From Bacteroidales bacterium (GTDB lineage Bacteria > Bacteroidota > Bacteroidia > Bacteroidales > UBA932), in the NCBI GenBank assembly GCA_022653675.1, contig JALCST010000001.1, positions 1-64,000 on the forward strand: DNA of 64,000 nucleotides, in the 5' to 3' direction. Below are positions 1-7,834 of the stretch, one piece after another. A program made the position numbers and the translations under genes. Numbering within the stretch: position 1 is the first letter of the stretch; every line of letters starts with the position of its first letter. Below the pieces are notes generated by a model, which worked only from the letters and a program-made list of their open reading frames with translations, was not told where the DNA came from and did no database searches.

Positions 1-127
1 TTTGCAAACGTTGTTGCATTGCTTCCGAAATCGTTGTACCATTGATTCCGAAAATGTTGCAGGGTTGCTTCCGAATTCGTTGCAATCCTCGTTTCTGAAA
101 ATGTTGCATTCTTCATTTCTGTTAACA
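1..127. mobile_element. Probable insertion-sequence end (IS21-type) with degenerate ~23-bp repeats
   Basis: Five imperfect units, each opening with GTTG and carrying a core like TTCCGAAAATGTTGCA, start at 13, 33, 56, 79 and 103, so the spacing is 20, 23, 23 and 24 bases. The run stops at GTTAACA (121-127), and the sequence just beyond reads as the coding frame of the next gene. IS21-family elements are known to carry several transposase-binding repeats near ends that begin TG and finish CA, and the final CA at 126-127 fits that. I infer that the window starts inside such an element, which inserted into the regulator gene. No transposase is visible and the partner end lies outside the window, so the family assignment is tentative. 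Confidence 0.45.
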
Positions 128-225
128 ATAAGAAGGCAGGAAAAATAGAAAATATATATAAGACATATTGGCTGATAGGTTGTGACTATACTATTTCCAA
201 ACAATGGGATAGTGCATTCCTATAT

Positions 226-1272
226 TTGAACGAAGCACAAAAAATGGCAATTCCCTCCCGGGATACATTGACTGTTCTTTCCTGCAACTCAATGAAAGCT
301 GATATTTTAAACGAACAAGAATTATATGGGAATGCCATCGGTTTATGCAAAGCATCATTAGATTCTTTTTCGGTTGAAAAAGGGAATGAAATCTATTATG
401 AATTTTCTTATGCTTATGCCAAAATCGGGAATGTTGATTCTGCAGAATACTATTATCGTTTGTTTGAACCCAATAACACTTTTATCTATAGTAAACTGAT
501 TCTAAATGAATGTATTGCAGAGGCGAAAGAAGACTATAAGGCATCTTTGAAATATAATAAATCGCTTAATGCGTATTCCGATTCAATCACATCTGCCGAC
601 AATGCAGCCCAAATACGTTTTATCGAAACTAAATACGATGTTGAACGCGAACGCCGCGAAGCGACCATCATTGCAACCAAATACAAGGTAAAGATGCAGC
701 TTTGGGCATTGATTGCAATTATTTTCGCTGTTGCCGTAACCTTGTTGGTAATAATTTTGCAACGAAGAAGCATAGAGATGTCACGCCAAAAGGCTTTGAT
801 TAAATCTTTGCAAGCTGACAAGATCCGCATATCAGATACTCTTATAGGTCGATTACGGGGGAAAAATGAAGAGGAACGCCGGCTTGCCGAGGCGTTTGAC
901 AATCGCATGAAATTCATTGCGGGCTTGGTTGATCCAAGTTATCGGTATGGAAACGACGACTCAATTCTTCTCGAAGAATACAAAAAATCGATGGTTGCGA
1001 TAAAAGCCGACAAGGCTCTTCTGCGTGATTTAAGGAGCGTCGTTGATGCAAAAACAGGTGGCCTTACTTCAAGACTCGAAAATAATTATCCTAATTTGAC
1101 CGGCAAGGAAATAGACCTTCTATGTTTGGTCTATAGCGAACTCCCGACCTCGCTGATTTGCTTCCTTCTACATTTCAGTTCCTTTGAATCTCTTGCTACC
1201 CGCAAGACACAGATAAGGAGAAAGCTTGGTACTGATCAAAGGTTGGAGGATTTCCTGAAGAATCAAGGTTAA
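226..1272 (+). CDS. 5'-truncated TPR / transmembrane / LuxR-like HTH regulator
   Basis: The protein has TPR-like helices (to about residue 120), one membrane helix (about 157-180, ALIAIIFAVAVTLLVIILQ), a charged coiled coil and a C-terminal helix-turn-helix-like segment containing NYPNLTGKEIDLLCLVY. This is the plan of Bacteroidota inner-membrane regulators that pair periplasmic TPRs with a degenerate LuxR-type DNA-binding end. The only starts are TTG at 226 or ATG at 244. The frame is open back to 46, and from about 128 it still reads like a TPR repeat (TYWLIGCDYTISKQWDSAF). There is no signal peptide, and the family is normally 500 residues or more. The 5' part therefore seems lost where the repeat block ends, and the remnant is probably non-functional or lacks its sensor. 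Confidence 0.6.
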   Translation: MNEAQKMAIPSRDTLTVLSCNSMKADILNEQELYGNAIGLCKASLDSFSVEKGNEIYYEFSYAYAKIGNVDSAEYYYRLFEPNNTFIYSKLILNECIAEAKEDYKASLKYNKSLNAYSDSITSADNAAQIRFIETKYDVERERREATIIATKYKVKMQLWALIAIIFAVAVTLLVIILQRRSIEMSRQKALIKSLQADKIRISDTLIGRLRGKNEEERRLAEAFDNRMKFIAGLVDPSYRYGNDDSILLEEYKKSMVAIKADKALLRDLRSVVDAKTGGLTSRLENNYPNLTGKEIDLLCLVYSELPTSLICFLLHFSSFESLATRKTQIRRKLGTDQRLEDFLKNQG

Positions 1273-1427
1273 ACCAGGTTAAAATCGGACTGGTTCCAAA
1301 CCGAATTTCCTGTGTTTATTTGAGTTTTATATTGTGAGCTCGTAAATGTATGGTAATATGCGTTTTAATTTTTAATTGTTAATGTTGCATTTAAGTTCTT
1401 TTTGACTAAATATCAGAAATGCCGATG

Positions 1428-1435
1428 TAATTTTG
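1428..1435 (+). promoter_or_regulatory. -7 box TAATTTTG upstream of the beta-barrel gene
   Basis: The sequence matches the Bacteroidota -7 consensus TAnnTTTG. A TTTG lies at 1401-1404, with a 23-base spacer that is slightly longer than the usual 19-21. The ATG at 1491 would leave a leader of about 50 bases. The leader ends in an A-rich stretch, the usual substitute for a Shine-Dalgarno site in this phylum. Confidence 0.45.
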
Positions 1436-1490
1436 TTTAATCAGTTAACGTGACAACAATAGTTAGAGAATACCTTTAAACAAAAATATA

Positions 1491-2180
1491 ATGAAAAAAA
1501 CAATTAGAATTGTATCAATTGCATTATGTGTAATTATGGGGATGACAACGGCAAATGCCCAAATGCGATATGGTGCACACCTTGGAGCTGTACATACTGC
1601 GATTACATCGAAGACGGAATATATGCCGGCAAACGATTTCAGCGGGGGAGCAGTACTTGAATATGATTTCAATGCTAAAGCAGATAAGAAACATTTTTTG
1701 GCCGTCCATTTCGAAATCAACTATTCGACTAAAAGCAATATCCTTCTATATCCTTCCGATGATGCTTCCCAATCAGTTATAGATAAATATGAGTATTCCC
1801 TGGCATATCTCGACATGCCGCTTTCATTAGGTTATTCCATAAACCTGGGAAATCATTTCAGAATTGTTCCGAGACTTGGAGGATATTTTTCTTACGGGCT
1901 GTCCGGAGACGGTTTCATAGAATCTTCTCCTTCCGGTCACCCGCTCGGAGTTGGCTTAAGCTGTTTTGAAGGCGGAGATGCGAAGTGGGAGGACCAGACA
2001 TTTCATTATGAACCTTTCAACCGTTCGGATGCCGGATTAACGGGAGGCATTGATCTGTTTTTCGACAGGTTCTTTATTTCCTGCAGCTACCAATACGGTT
2101 TGAGGAAGTTGATTACATATAACAATTCCGGAGCATTATACTTTAGAAACACTTATTTGACTGTTGGATTCCTTTTTTAA
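1491..2180 (+). CDS. Outer-membrane beta-barrel protein (PorT-like/OMP_b-brl type)
   Basis: This is a 229-residue secreted protein with a clear signal peptide ending TANA before Q24. The mature part shows alternating amphipathic strands rich in Tyr, Phe and Gly (LGYSINLGNHFRIVPRLGGY, FISCSYQYGLRKLI) and a terminal aromatic residue (LTVGFLF), as expected for an eight- to ten-strand outer-membrane barrel. Such proteins are common in Bacteroidota, and their individual roles are mostly unknown. It has its own upstream promoter-like box and is not tightly packed with the next gene, which starts about 60 bases later. No substrate can be inferred. Confidence 0.7.
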   Translation: MKKTIRIVSIALCVIMGMTTANAQMRYGAHLGAVHTAITSKTEYMPANDFSGGAVLEYDFNAKADKKHFLAVHFEINYSTKSNILLYPSDDASQSVIDKYEYSLAYLDMPLSLGYSINLGNHFRIVPRLGGYFSYGLSGDGFIESSPSGHPLGVGLSCFEGGDAKWEDQTFHYEPFNRSDAGLTGGIDLFFDRFFISCSYQYGLRKLITYNNSGALYFRNTYLTVGFLF

Positions 2181-2241
2181 ATTGTGTTATTCAAAATAAA
2201 TTGGTAAATTGGACGGTGGGTAATTTGAAAGAGATGAACCG

Positions 2242-2625
2242 ATGAATAACAAAACCTCATCAAAGATTGTGAAGATCGTCGTAATAGCGACGATCGCGGT
2301 CTTGGCATTGGATATTGTAAGGACGATACCGACGAAGACTTACGATGACGGGAGAGGGAATCTGGTCATAGGAATGGTATTGTGCCGTAAAAAGATCCCG
2401 ATCGATTCCATGGAAATCCGGCAATTTCCTCCAAATGCTTACGCCCATTGCATCAGGACGAACGGAACCAGCATGTTTCACATCAACAGCGGCCGTTATC
2501 ACAGCAAGGCTCTCGGAGATTTCCGGGAATATACCAACAGCCGGAAAAACAAGGTTCTTTTCGTTTACGGAAACGAAAAATACATAGTCAACGACTGGCG
2601 TATCGCCAATGTCATCGACCATTGA
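2242..2625 (+). CDS. Small membrane-anchored PH-like protein, copy 1
   Basis: The protein is 127 residues, with an N-terminal membrane helix (about 10-27, IVKIVVIATIAVLALDIV) followed by a soluble domain of about 95 residues. The soluble domain resembles bacterial PH-like (bPH) domains: short strands, KKIPIDSMEIRQFP, then a closing strand KYIVNDWR. The next gene encodes a clear paralogue with the same order of elements and the same ending VNDWR, so the two arose by tandem duplication. Bacterial PH-like domains are generally intracellular or membrane-linked modules without a known enzymatic role. The function is unknown and the domain name is a pattern-level judgement. Confidence 0.55.
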   Translation: MNNKTSSKIVKIVVIATIAVLALDIVRTIPTKTYDDGRGNLVIGMVLCRKKIPIDSMEIRQFPPNAYAHCIRTNGTSMFHINSGRYHSKALGDFREYTNSRKNKVLFVYGNEKYIVNDWRIANVIDH

Positions 2626-2636
2626 ACGATCATATC

Positions 2637-2993
2637 ATGTTAGCCGTATTTATCATAATCATAGTGTTTGTATTGGCCGCCGTAGCTATCATAGCATATT
2701 TTCCAGTCAGGACTTATGCCGAAGATGGCAACCTTATTATAAAGCTGGGTTTTAGCAAAGACGTCATCCCACTCGACGAAATAGATATGGAGAAATTTCC
2801 GGAAGAAGCGATGAAACGTACCGTCAAGATTTTCGGGATGAGCCTCGGGCATCTTCAAAGCGGGTCTTTTCGTAACCCGGCATTGGGAAAGTTCAAGATG
2901 TATGTAAGAGGCCATGAAAATCTTGTCTGTTTCCGGTATAAGGACGGAAAATACGTCGTCAACGACTGGCGTTCAGATGGGTATAGTGCTTGA
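2637..2993 (+). CDS. Small membrane-anchored PH-like protein, copy 2
   Basis: The protein is 118 residues from the ATG at 2637, 11 bases after the stop of copy 1, so the two are almost certainly cotranscribed. An open frame continues upstream to 2448, but it lies inside copy 1 in another frame. The ATG at 2637 begins directly with a membrane helix (LAVFIIIIVFVLAAVAIIAY) and is the credible start. The soluble part aligns by eye with copy 1: GNLIIKLGFSKDVIPLDE, ALGKFKMYVRG and KYVVNDWR. Divergence is high, so the duplication is old. Function unknown. Confidence 0.55.
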   Translation: MLAVFIIIIVFVLAAVAIIAYFPVRTYAEDGNLIIKLGFSKDVIPLDEIDMEKFPEEAMKRTVKIFGMSLGHLQSGSFRNPALGKFKMYVRGHENLVCFRYKDGKYVVNDWRSDGYSA

Positions 2994-3019
2994 TTAATTA
3001 ACAAAACAAATATTTTACC

Positions 3020-3631
3020 ATGAAAAACAAGACAAACATCATTCTGGCATGCATGCTTCTGGCGGGAATATTTTTATTTTCCGGCTGCAAGGGCAATGTT
3101 GACACATCGTCTAACCTGACTGACGAAGAAGAAAAAGATCTTTTGCAGTTGAGGGAGGAAGAAAAACTTGCACGGGACGTATATCTGTATACATACGAAA
3201 AATACGGACTTGCCATATCAGAAAACATAAGCAACAGCGAACAAACGCACATGAACAGGGTCTTGGAAGTAATGACCAGTTACGATCTGGAAGATCCGGC
3301 CAAAGCGGAAAACGGCTCTTTTACCGACGATGCGCTGCAGACGTTGTACAATCAGCTTACAGCTGAAGTGGATGTCTCGGTGCTAAATGCGATGAAGGTT
3401 GGAGCGGCCATCGAAGAGCTCGATATCAAGGATATCGAGGAATTCATGGGAAATACGGCCAAGACGGATATACTCACCATGTATGAAAACCTTGTGTGCG
3501 GTTCACGCAATCACTTGAGATCCTATTATGCCCAGATACTTGCCATGAACGGGGCGTATGCCCCGCAATATATTTCCCAATCCGAATTCGACGACATAGT
3601 CAACGGCGGGAATGAGAATTGCGGGAAATAA
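3020..3631 (+). CDS. DUF2202 ferritin-like lipoprotein
   Basis: This is a 203-residue lipoprotein with lipobox LFSGC at about residues 19-23. The mature domain matches the DUF2202 pattern: LREEEKLARDVYLYTYEKYG near the start, then EQTHMNRV, an AAIEELDIKDIEE helix and a final helix with SRNHLRSY. DUF2202 proteins are four-helix bundles of the ferritin-like class, and the Glu and His residues in these motifs are where metal ligands would sit. Metal binding is an inference. The gene stands alone, convergent with the AraC regulator, whose stop lies about 20 bases away. The physiological role is unknown. Confidence 0.75.
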   Translation: MKNKTNIILACMLLAGIFLFSGCKGNVDTSSNLTDEEEKDLLQLREEEKLARDVYLYTYEKYGLAISENISNSEQTHMNRVLEVMTSYDLEDPAKAENGSFTDDALQTLYNQLTAEVDVSVLNAMKVGAAIEELDIKDIEEFMGNTAKTDILTMYENLVCGSRNHLRSYYAQILAMNGAYAPQYISQSEFDDIVNGGNENCGK

Positions 3632-3652
3632 TGTACAGCCGAAATATTCCGG

Positions 3653-4522
3653 TCAATACTTGTTCATGGTCTTGTAAACTCCGGCCCTGTATTCCGCAGG
3701 GGTCTGGTTCTTGTATTTCTTGAATATCCTGTTGAAATTGGAGAGATTTGCGAATCCGCAATTGTAGGCGATGTCGGCGATGCTTCTCGTCGTCTCGATC
3801 AGCATCCTCGATACGGCCCCTATCCTGAAATCCGTCAGGTATGTGATGAACGAACGTCCGGTGCGTTTCTTGAAGAAGTGACTTGCCGCCGACTCTGACA
3901 TGTTTACGAGGCCCGAGATATCCGACAGGGTTATTTCCTGCATGTAATTCTGCTCTATATAACGACATATCTTTTCGATTCTCCTGCTCTTCGATTCCCT
4001 GACCAGCAAAGTACTGTCGTAGGAGGCGCTGGTGAGCAGCCTCTGGTCTTCCGACATGGAGAGGTAATATAATATGCCGTAGAAATCCAGCATCGTGTTG
4101 AACCCCAGGGCGTCGCTGAGAGCGAAAAGCTTTTCCGTCATTACGTTCAATGTATTCCCGCTGAAGGCTACTCCCCTCGACGAACGGGCGAGCAGTTCCC
4201 TTATCGGTTGGCATACCCTTTTGTTCATAAGGAACGAATCGTAGATCTTGTCCTGGAATTGTATAGTAATTACTCGCGTATCGCCGTGGGTTGGTGCTTT
4301 CCATTTGTGTGGTATGCCGGGACCGAGCAGTACCAGGTCCTTCTTTTCGAAATCCTCCACGGAATCGCCGACTATCCTTTTCCCGCTCGTGTTAAGTACG
4401 AGATTCAATTCATAGTCGGAATGGAAATGCACAGGATAATCGAATTTCGCCTGGGCATTGTTCAGTAAGACGAAAAGGTCGTCTTTCAATAAAGGTGTAA
4501 CTTCGCACTGGATATTTGACAT
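3653..4522 (-). CDS. AraC-family transcriptional regulator with N-terminal cupin domain
   Basis: The protein is 289 residues from the ATG at 4522. A TTG ten codons upstream is possible but adds nothing conserved. The N-terminal half is a sugar-sensing cupin (PVHFHSDYELNLVL, LLGPGIPHKW). The C-terminal 100 residues carry the two AraC helix-turn-helix motifs (LSDISGLVNMSESAASHFFK and SIADIAYNCGFANLSNFNR). It is divergent from the susC gene at 4766, and the shared intergenic region holds a perfect 14-bp inverted repeat. The likely role is substrate-responsive activation of locus 1; the ligand is not visible from sequence. Most Bacteroides loci use hybrid two-component or SARP/ECF regulators, so a simple cupin-AraC regulator is a less common choice. 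Confidence 0.85.
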   Translation of the reverse strand: MSNIQCEVTPLLKDDLFVLLNNAQAKFDYPVHFHSDYELNLVLNTSGKRIVGDSVEDFEKKDLVLLGPGIPHKWKAPTHGDTRVITIQFQDKIYDSFLMNKRVCQPIRELLARSSRGVAFSGNTLNVMTEKLFALSDALGFNTMLDFYGILYYLSMSEDQRLLTSASYDSTLLVRESKSRRIEKICRYIEQNYMQEITLSDISGLVNMSESAASHFFKKRTGRSFITYLTDFRIGAVSRMLIETTRSIADIAYNCGFANLSNFNRIFKKYKNQTPAEYRAGVYKTMNKY

Positions 4523-4549
4523 AATCGTTAATCTTGTTGGTCTGTTCTG

Positions 4550-4557
4550 CAAAATTA
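4550..4557 (-). promoter_or_regulatory. -7 box TAATTTTG for the AraC gene
   Basis: On the minus strand these bases read TAATTTTG, a full match to TAnnTTTG. The box lies 27 bases before the ATG at 4522. No convincing -33 TTTG sits at the standard distance. Confidence 0.45.
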
Positions 4558-4617
4558 TAGTATTTATTCAAAATAATAATATAATAAAGCAATAAAATAC
4601 TATTTATAGGTTCATAT

Positions 4618-4662
4618 AAATATAAGCATAAGCACTTATAAATACGCATTATGCTTATATTT
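4618..4662. promoter_or_regulatory. Perfect 14-bp inverted repeat, candidate operator between AraC gene and susC
   Basis: AAATATAAGCATAA (4618-4631) is the exact reverse complement of TTATGCTTATATTT (4649-4662), with 17 bases between the arms. The arm centres are 31 bases apart, close to three helical turns, so both half-sites would face the same side of the DNA. The site lies between the divergent -7 boxes at 4550-4557 and 4733-4740. It could be the binding site of the adjacent AraC protein or of another dimeric regulator. The region is AT-rich, but an unbroken 14-bp match containing G and C in each arm is unlikely to be chance. Confidence 0.5.
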
Positions 4663-4732
4663 TGCATAAATAGATTCAAAATAATATCAATAATTGACTG
4701 AAAAAATGAATAAATATGATTATTATATATTA

Positions 4733-4740
4733 TAGTTTTG
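4733..4740 (+). promoter_or_regulatory. -7 box TAGTTTTG for locus 1 susC
   Basis: The sequence matches TAnnTTTG and lies 25 bases before the ATG at 4766, giving a leader of roughly 18-20 bases. The -33 region is poor, which is common for promoters that need an activator. Confidence 0.45.
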
Positions 4741-4765
4741 TATGCAAAAATAATATGAAGCCGTT

Positions 4766-7700
4766 ATGAGGAAACTATTGACAATTGCTTTTATGCTGTC
4801 CCTTTTTATCCCAGGTCTCTCGGCACAGACCCTAAAGATAACAGGGACTGTTAAGGATGAGGCCGGAACTCCTGTAGTGGGAGCGGCCATAATCGTGGAA
4901 GGTACTTCGAATGGGGTATTATCCGATTCGAAGGGTGTATTTTCCCTGAATGCAAAGATGGGGCAGAACCTTGTTTGCAGTTGCATGGGATTTTTGAATT
5001 CTACATTGAAGGTCGATTCCGACAGAGCCGATTTCACGTTGAAAGAGGACGTGCAAATGTTGGAACAGACGATCGTAGTCGGATACGGAGGCGTCAAGAA
5101 GGGCGATCTTACAGGCTCCGTCGCTAATGTCAAGATGGACAAGTTGGCCGCTATCCCGAATACGAATTCGGCAATAAGCAATCTGGAAGGCAGGATAGCC
5201 GGGGTCCAGATAATTAATTCGGGCCAAGGTCCGGCAAGCGACCCAAAGGTGATAATCAGAGGATTCAGTTCCATAAACGGTACGCAGTCCCCTCTTGTCG
5301 TAGTCGATGGATTCCCATTGGGAGAGGGATCTGACCTGAAACAGATCAATCCGGCGGACATAGTCGACCTAGTGGTGCTTAAGGATGCCTCCTCGACTTC
5401 CATATACGGGTCAAGGGGGGCGAACGGTGTCATAATGGTGACGACAAAGAGGGCCGAGAAGGGAACTTCCCACATCAATTTTTCCCAACAGACGGTAGTG
5501 TCCCAGTTCAATTCCAAGTTGAACATATGGCGCGATGCGGCATTGATGGCCCAGTTGGGCAACGAATCGAGAAGCAATGCGGGACAAAATCCGCTTTACG
5601 TGGGGAAGAAGGACAACGGGGTCTATTATCCTTCCGTTTCCGAGATAGAAAGCGGAACGTGGCCTTATTATACGAAATGGGACAATATCATAATGCGTGT
5701 CCCGGTCACAAGTACCACTTCGCTTGGCATCAGCGGGGCTAGCGACAGGGTAATATATAACCTGTCAGCCGTATATTACAATGATAAAGGAGTTTATATC
5801 AAGGATAACTATCAGAAGTTTTCCGTCAAGCTCGATGTCGATTACAAATACAGTGAAAATTTCTCGATCCGTTCCTCGAACATAATTTACCGCGATTGGA
5901 GGAATGTCAATAACAGCATGGACGTAGGAAGGAACCCCCTGTGGCCGGTTTATGACGACAACGGGGATTATTACCGTGCAAGCGAAACCGATTATGGAAA
6001 TCCTATGGCCCTGACCGACAAGGTAGAAAACAAGAATAGCGGGTTCGATGCAATATCCTTCCTGCAATCGACATGGAAAATCACCGATTGGCTGACATGG
6101 ACCGGTCAGTTGAACTACAAGTACGGTGCGACGGTCACCGACAAATACAATCCAAAGGTTTATACCGAGGACGGCACGTTCAACAACGGTCATGCCTATA
6201 TCGGGAACTGGTTGGGCCAGACCATGATACCGGAAACATACCTTACTTATGACCATGCGTTCGGAAAACACAGGATAAATGCGGTAGGAGGGTATTCCTA
6301 TGATTACGACATGGCCCGTTCCTCCGAATTGAATTCTTACGATTTCGTGAACGAATCGCTGCAAAACGAAAACATTGGTGCGGGAGATCCGGAGAAAAAC
6401 GTGATCTCGAACGGTTATTCCGAATCGAAGCTTGTATCGTTTTACGGGAAGGTGAATTATTCCTATGATAACAGGTATCTGCTTACCGGGACGTTCAGGC
6501 GCGACGGCTCCTCGAAGTTCGGGGCGAACAACAAGTGGGCGAATTTCCCATCCGTCGCTTTCGCATGGAAACTGCACAACGAGGATTTCATGAAGGATGT
6601 TCCTGAAATCAGCGAAGCCAAGATACGTGTGAGCTACGGTTTGTCCGGCAACCAGGGAATATCCCCTTACCAGACGTTGAGCCAGTACGGTACCGAAACC
6701 TATTATGATGACGGTTCGTGGAAGACGGCCATAGGTCCCGGGTACATTATCGGCTATTACGGATCCAACAGCAGGTTCAAATATTGGGGAGGAATACCGA
6801 ATAAGGACCTCAAGTGGGAGACGACTTCCCAGTTTGACCTCGGATTAGACTTTTCAATGTTCGAAGGCCGTTACGGACTGACATTCGACTGGTACAGGAA
6901 AAATACCTATGACCTTCTGCGTGAGAGCTATCTCTCGCTCTCTTCCGGATATGACAAGATGTGGGTGAATGACGGCGATGTGTTGAACCAGGGAATCGAA
7001 GTCACTCTCAATGCGAATTTCATCCGGACCAAGGATATGAATTTCAATGCGACGTTTATTTTCTCGCGCAACAGAAACAAGGTAATGAGTCTCGGCAATG
7101 CGACCGCCGCCGGGTTGAATACCGATCCCAATACCGGCATGCAATATGAATTCACCGGTTCGGCCCTTACGTATGAACCCGTGGGAATGGTCAATATCCT
7201 TGCGGTGGGCCAACCGATGTACGTGTTCTACGGGTACAAGACCGATGGCATAATCCAAAGCGATGCTGAGGGCATAGCTGCCGGCCTTACCGGCGATGAA
7301 GCGAAAGCCGGAGAGATCAAGTATGTGGATATCAACCACGATGGCGTAGTGGACGAAAAGGACCGTACCGTGATAGGCAACCCGAATCCGGATTTTACCG
7401 CCAGCCTGAACCTAAGTTTTTCCTACAAGAAATTTGACGCCTCCCTTTTCCTTAACGGCGTATTTGGCAACGATGTCCTTTACCAATACGGAATGACGAA
7501 TGCAGCTGCGGAACCGAAACGCTGGACCATAGATAATCCCAACAACGATTATCCAAGCCTGAGAAACAACCGGCAGACGAAGGTGTCCGAGTGGTTCGTT
7601 CGCGACGGCTCTTACGTCCGCATACAGGAAGTGAATCTCGGCTATAATTTCGGACGTCTGTTCGATTCGATCGAAAACATAAAGTTATACATGAACATAA

Positions 7701-7822
7701 GTAACCTCTATACGTTTACCTCTTTCCCCGGATATGATCCCGAAGTAGGTGTAGACGGCATTTATTGGGGTGGATATCCAAGATTCCGCAAATATTCGCT
7801 TGGATTAAACATAACTTTCTAA
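4766..7822 (+). CDS. SusC-family TonB-dependent outer-membrane transporter, locus 1
   Basis: This 1018-residue protein imports oligosaccharides across the outer membrane, powered by TonB, under the lid of the partner SusD. A signal peptide (cleaved after LSA, about residue 20) is followed by a carboxypeptidase-regulatory-like domain (about 25-95, starting ITGTVKDEAGTPVVGAAI), a TonB-box and plug region (VVGYGGVKKGDLTGSVANV, about 104-122, up to about 235) and a 22-strand barrel that ends LGLNITF. The motifs VVVDGFPL and SIYGSRGANGVIMVTT are characteristic of the SusC plug. It is the first gene of a tightly spaced operon, 12 bases ahead of susD. The cargo cannot be read from SusC; the enzymes downstream suggest mannosyl-containing oligosaccharides. 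Confidence 0.95.
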   Translation: MRKLLTIAFMLSLFIPGLSAQTLKITGTVKDEAGTPVVGAAIIVEGTSNGVLSDSKGVFSLNAKMGQNLVCSCMGFLNSTLKVDSDRADFTLKEDVQMLEQTIVVGYGGVKKGDLTGSVANVKMDKLAAIPNTNSAISNLEGRIAGVQIINSGQGPASDPKVIIRGFSSINGTQSPLVVVDGFPLGEGSDLKQINPADIVDLVVLKDASSTSIYGSRGANGVIMVTTKRAEKGTSHINFSQQTVVSQFNSKLNIWRDAALMAQLGNESRSNAGQNPLYVGKKDNGVYYPSVSEIESGTWPYYTKWDNIIMRVPVTSTTSLGISGASDRVIYNLSAVYYNDKGVYIKDNYQKFSVKLDVDYKYSENFSIRSSNIIYRDWRNVNNSMDVGRNPLWPVYDDNGDYYRASETDYGNPMALTDKVENKNSGFDAISFLQSTWKITDWLTWTGQLNYKYGATVTDKYNPKVYTEDGTFNNGHAYIGNWLGQTMIPETYLTYDHAFGKHRINAVGGYSYDYDMARSSELNSYDFVNESLQNENIGAGDPEKNVISNGYSESKLVSFYGKVNYSYDNRYLLTGTFRRDGSSKFGANNKWANFPSVAFAWKLHNEDFMKDVPEISEAKIRVSYGLSGNQGISPYQTLSQYGTETYYDDGSWKTAIGPGYIIGYYGSNSRFKYWGGIPNKDLKWETTSQFDLGLDFSMFEGRYGLTFDWYRKNTYDLLRESYLSLSSGYDKMWVNDGDVLNQGIEVTLNANFIRTKDMNFNATFIFSRNRNKVMSLGNATAAGLNTDPNTGMQYEFTGSALTYEPVGMVNILAVGQPMYVFYGYKTDGIIQSDAEGIAAGLTGDEAKAGEIKYVDINHDGVVDEKDRTVIGNPNPDFTASLNLSFSYKKFDASLFLNGVFGNDVLYQYGMTNAAAEPKRWTIDNPNNDYPSLRNNRQTKVSEWFVRDGSYVRIQEVNLGYNFGRLFDSIENIKLYMNISNLYTFTSFPGYDPEVGVDGIYWGGYPRFRKYSLGLNITF

Positions 7823-7834
7823 AATCCTGGAAAA

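Noticed and set aside
1-126. CRISPR array reading of the left-edge repeats
   Set aside because: The units are imperfect, only 20-24 bp apart with no unique spacers, and no cas genes are visible.
1274-1305. ACCAG/CTGGT hairpin after the truncated regulator as a terminator
   Set aside because: The stem is only five base pairs and no T tract follows, so it cannot be supported.
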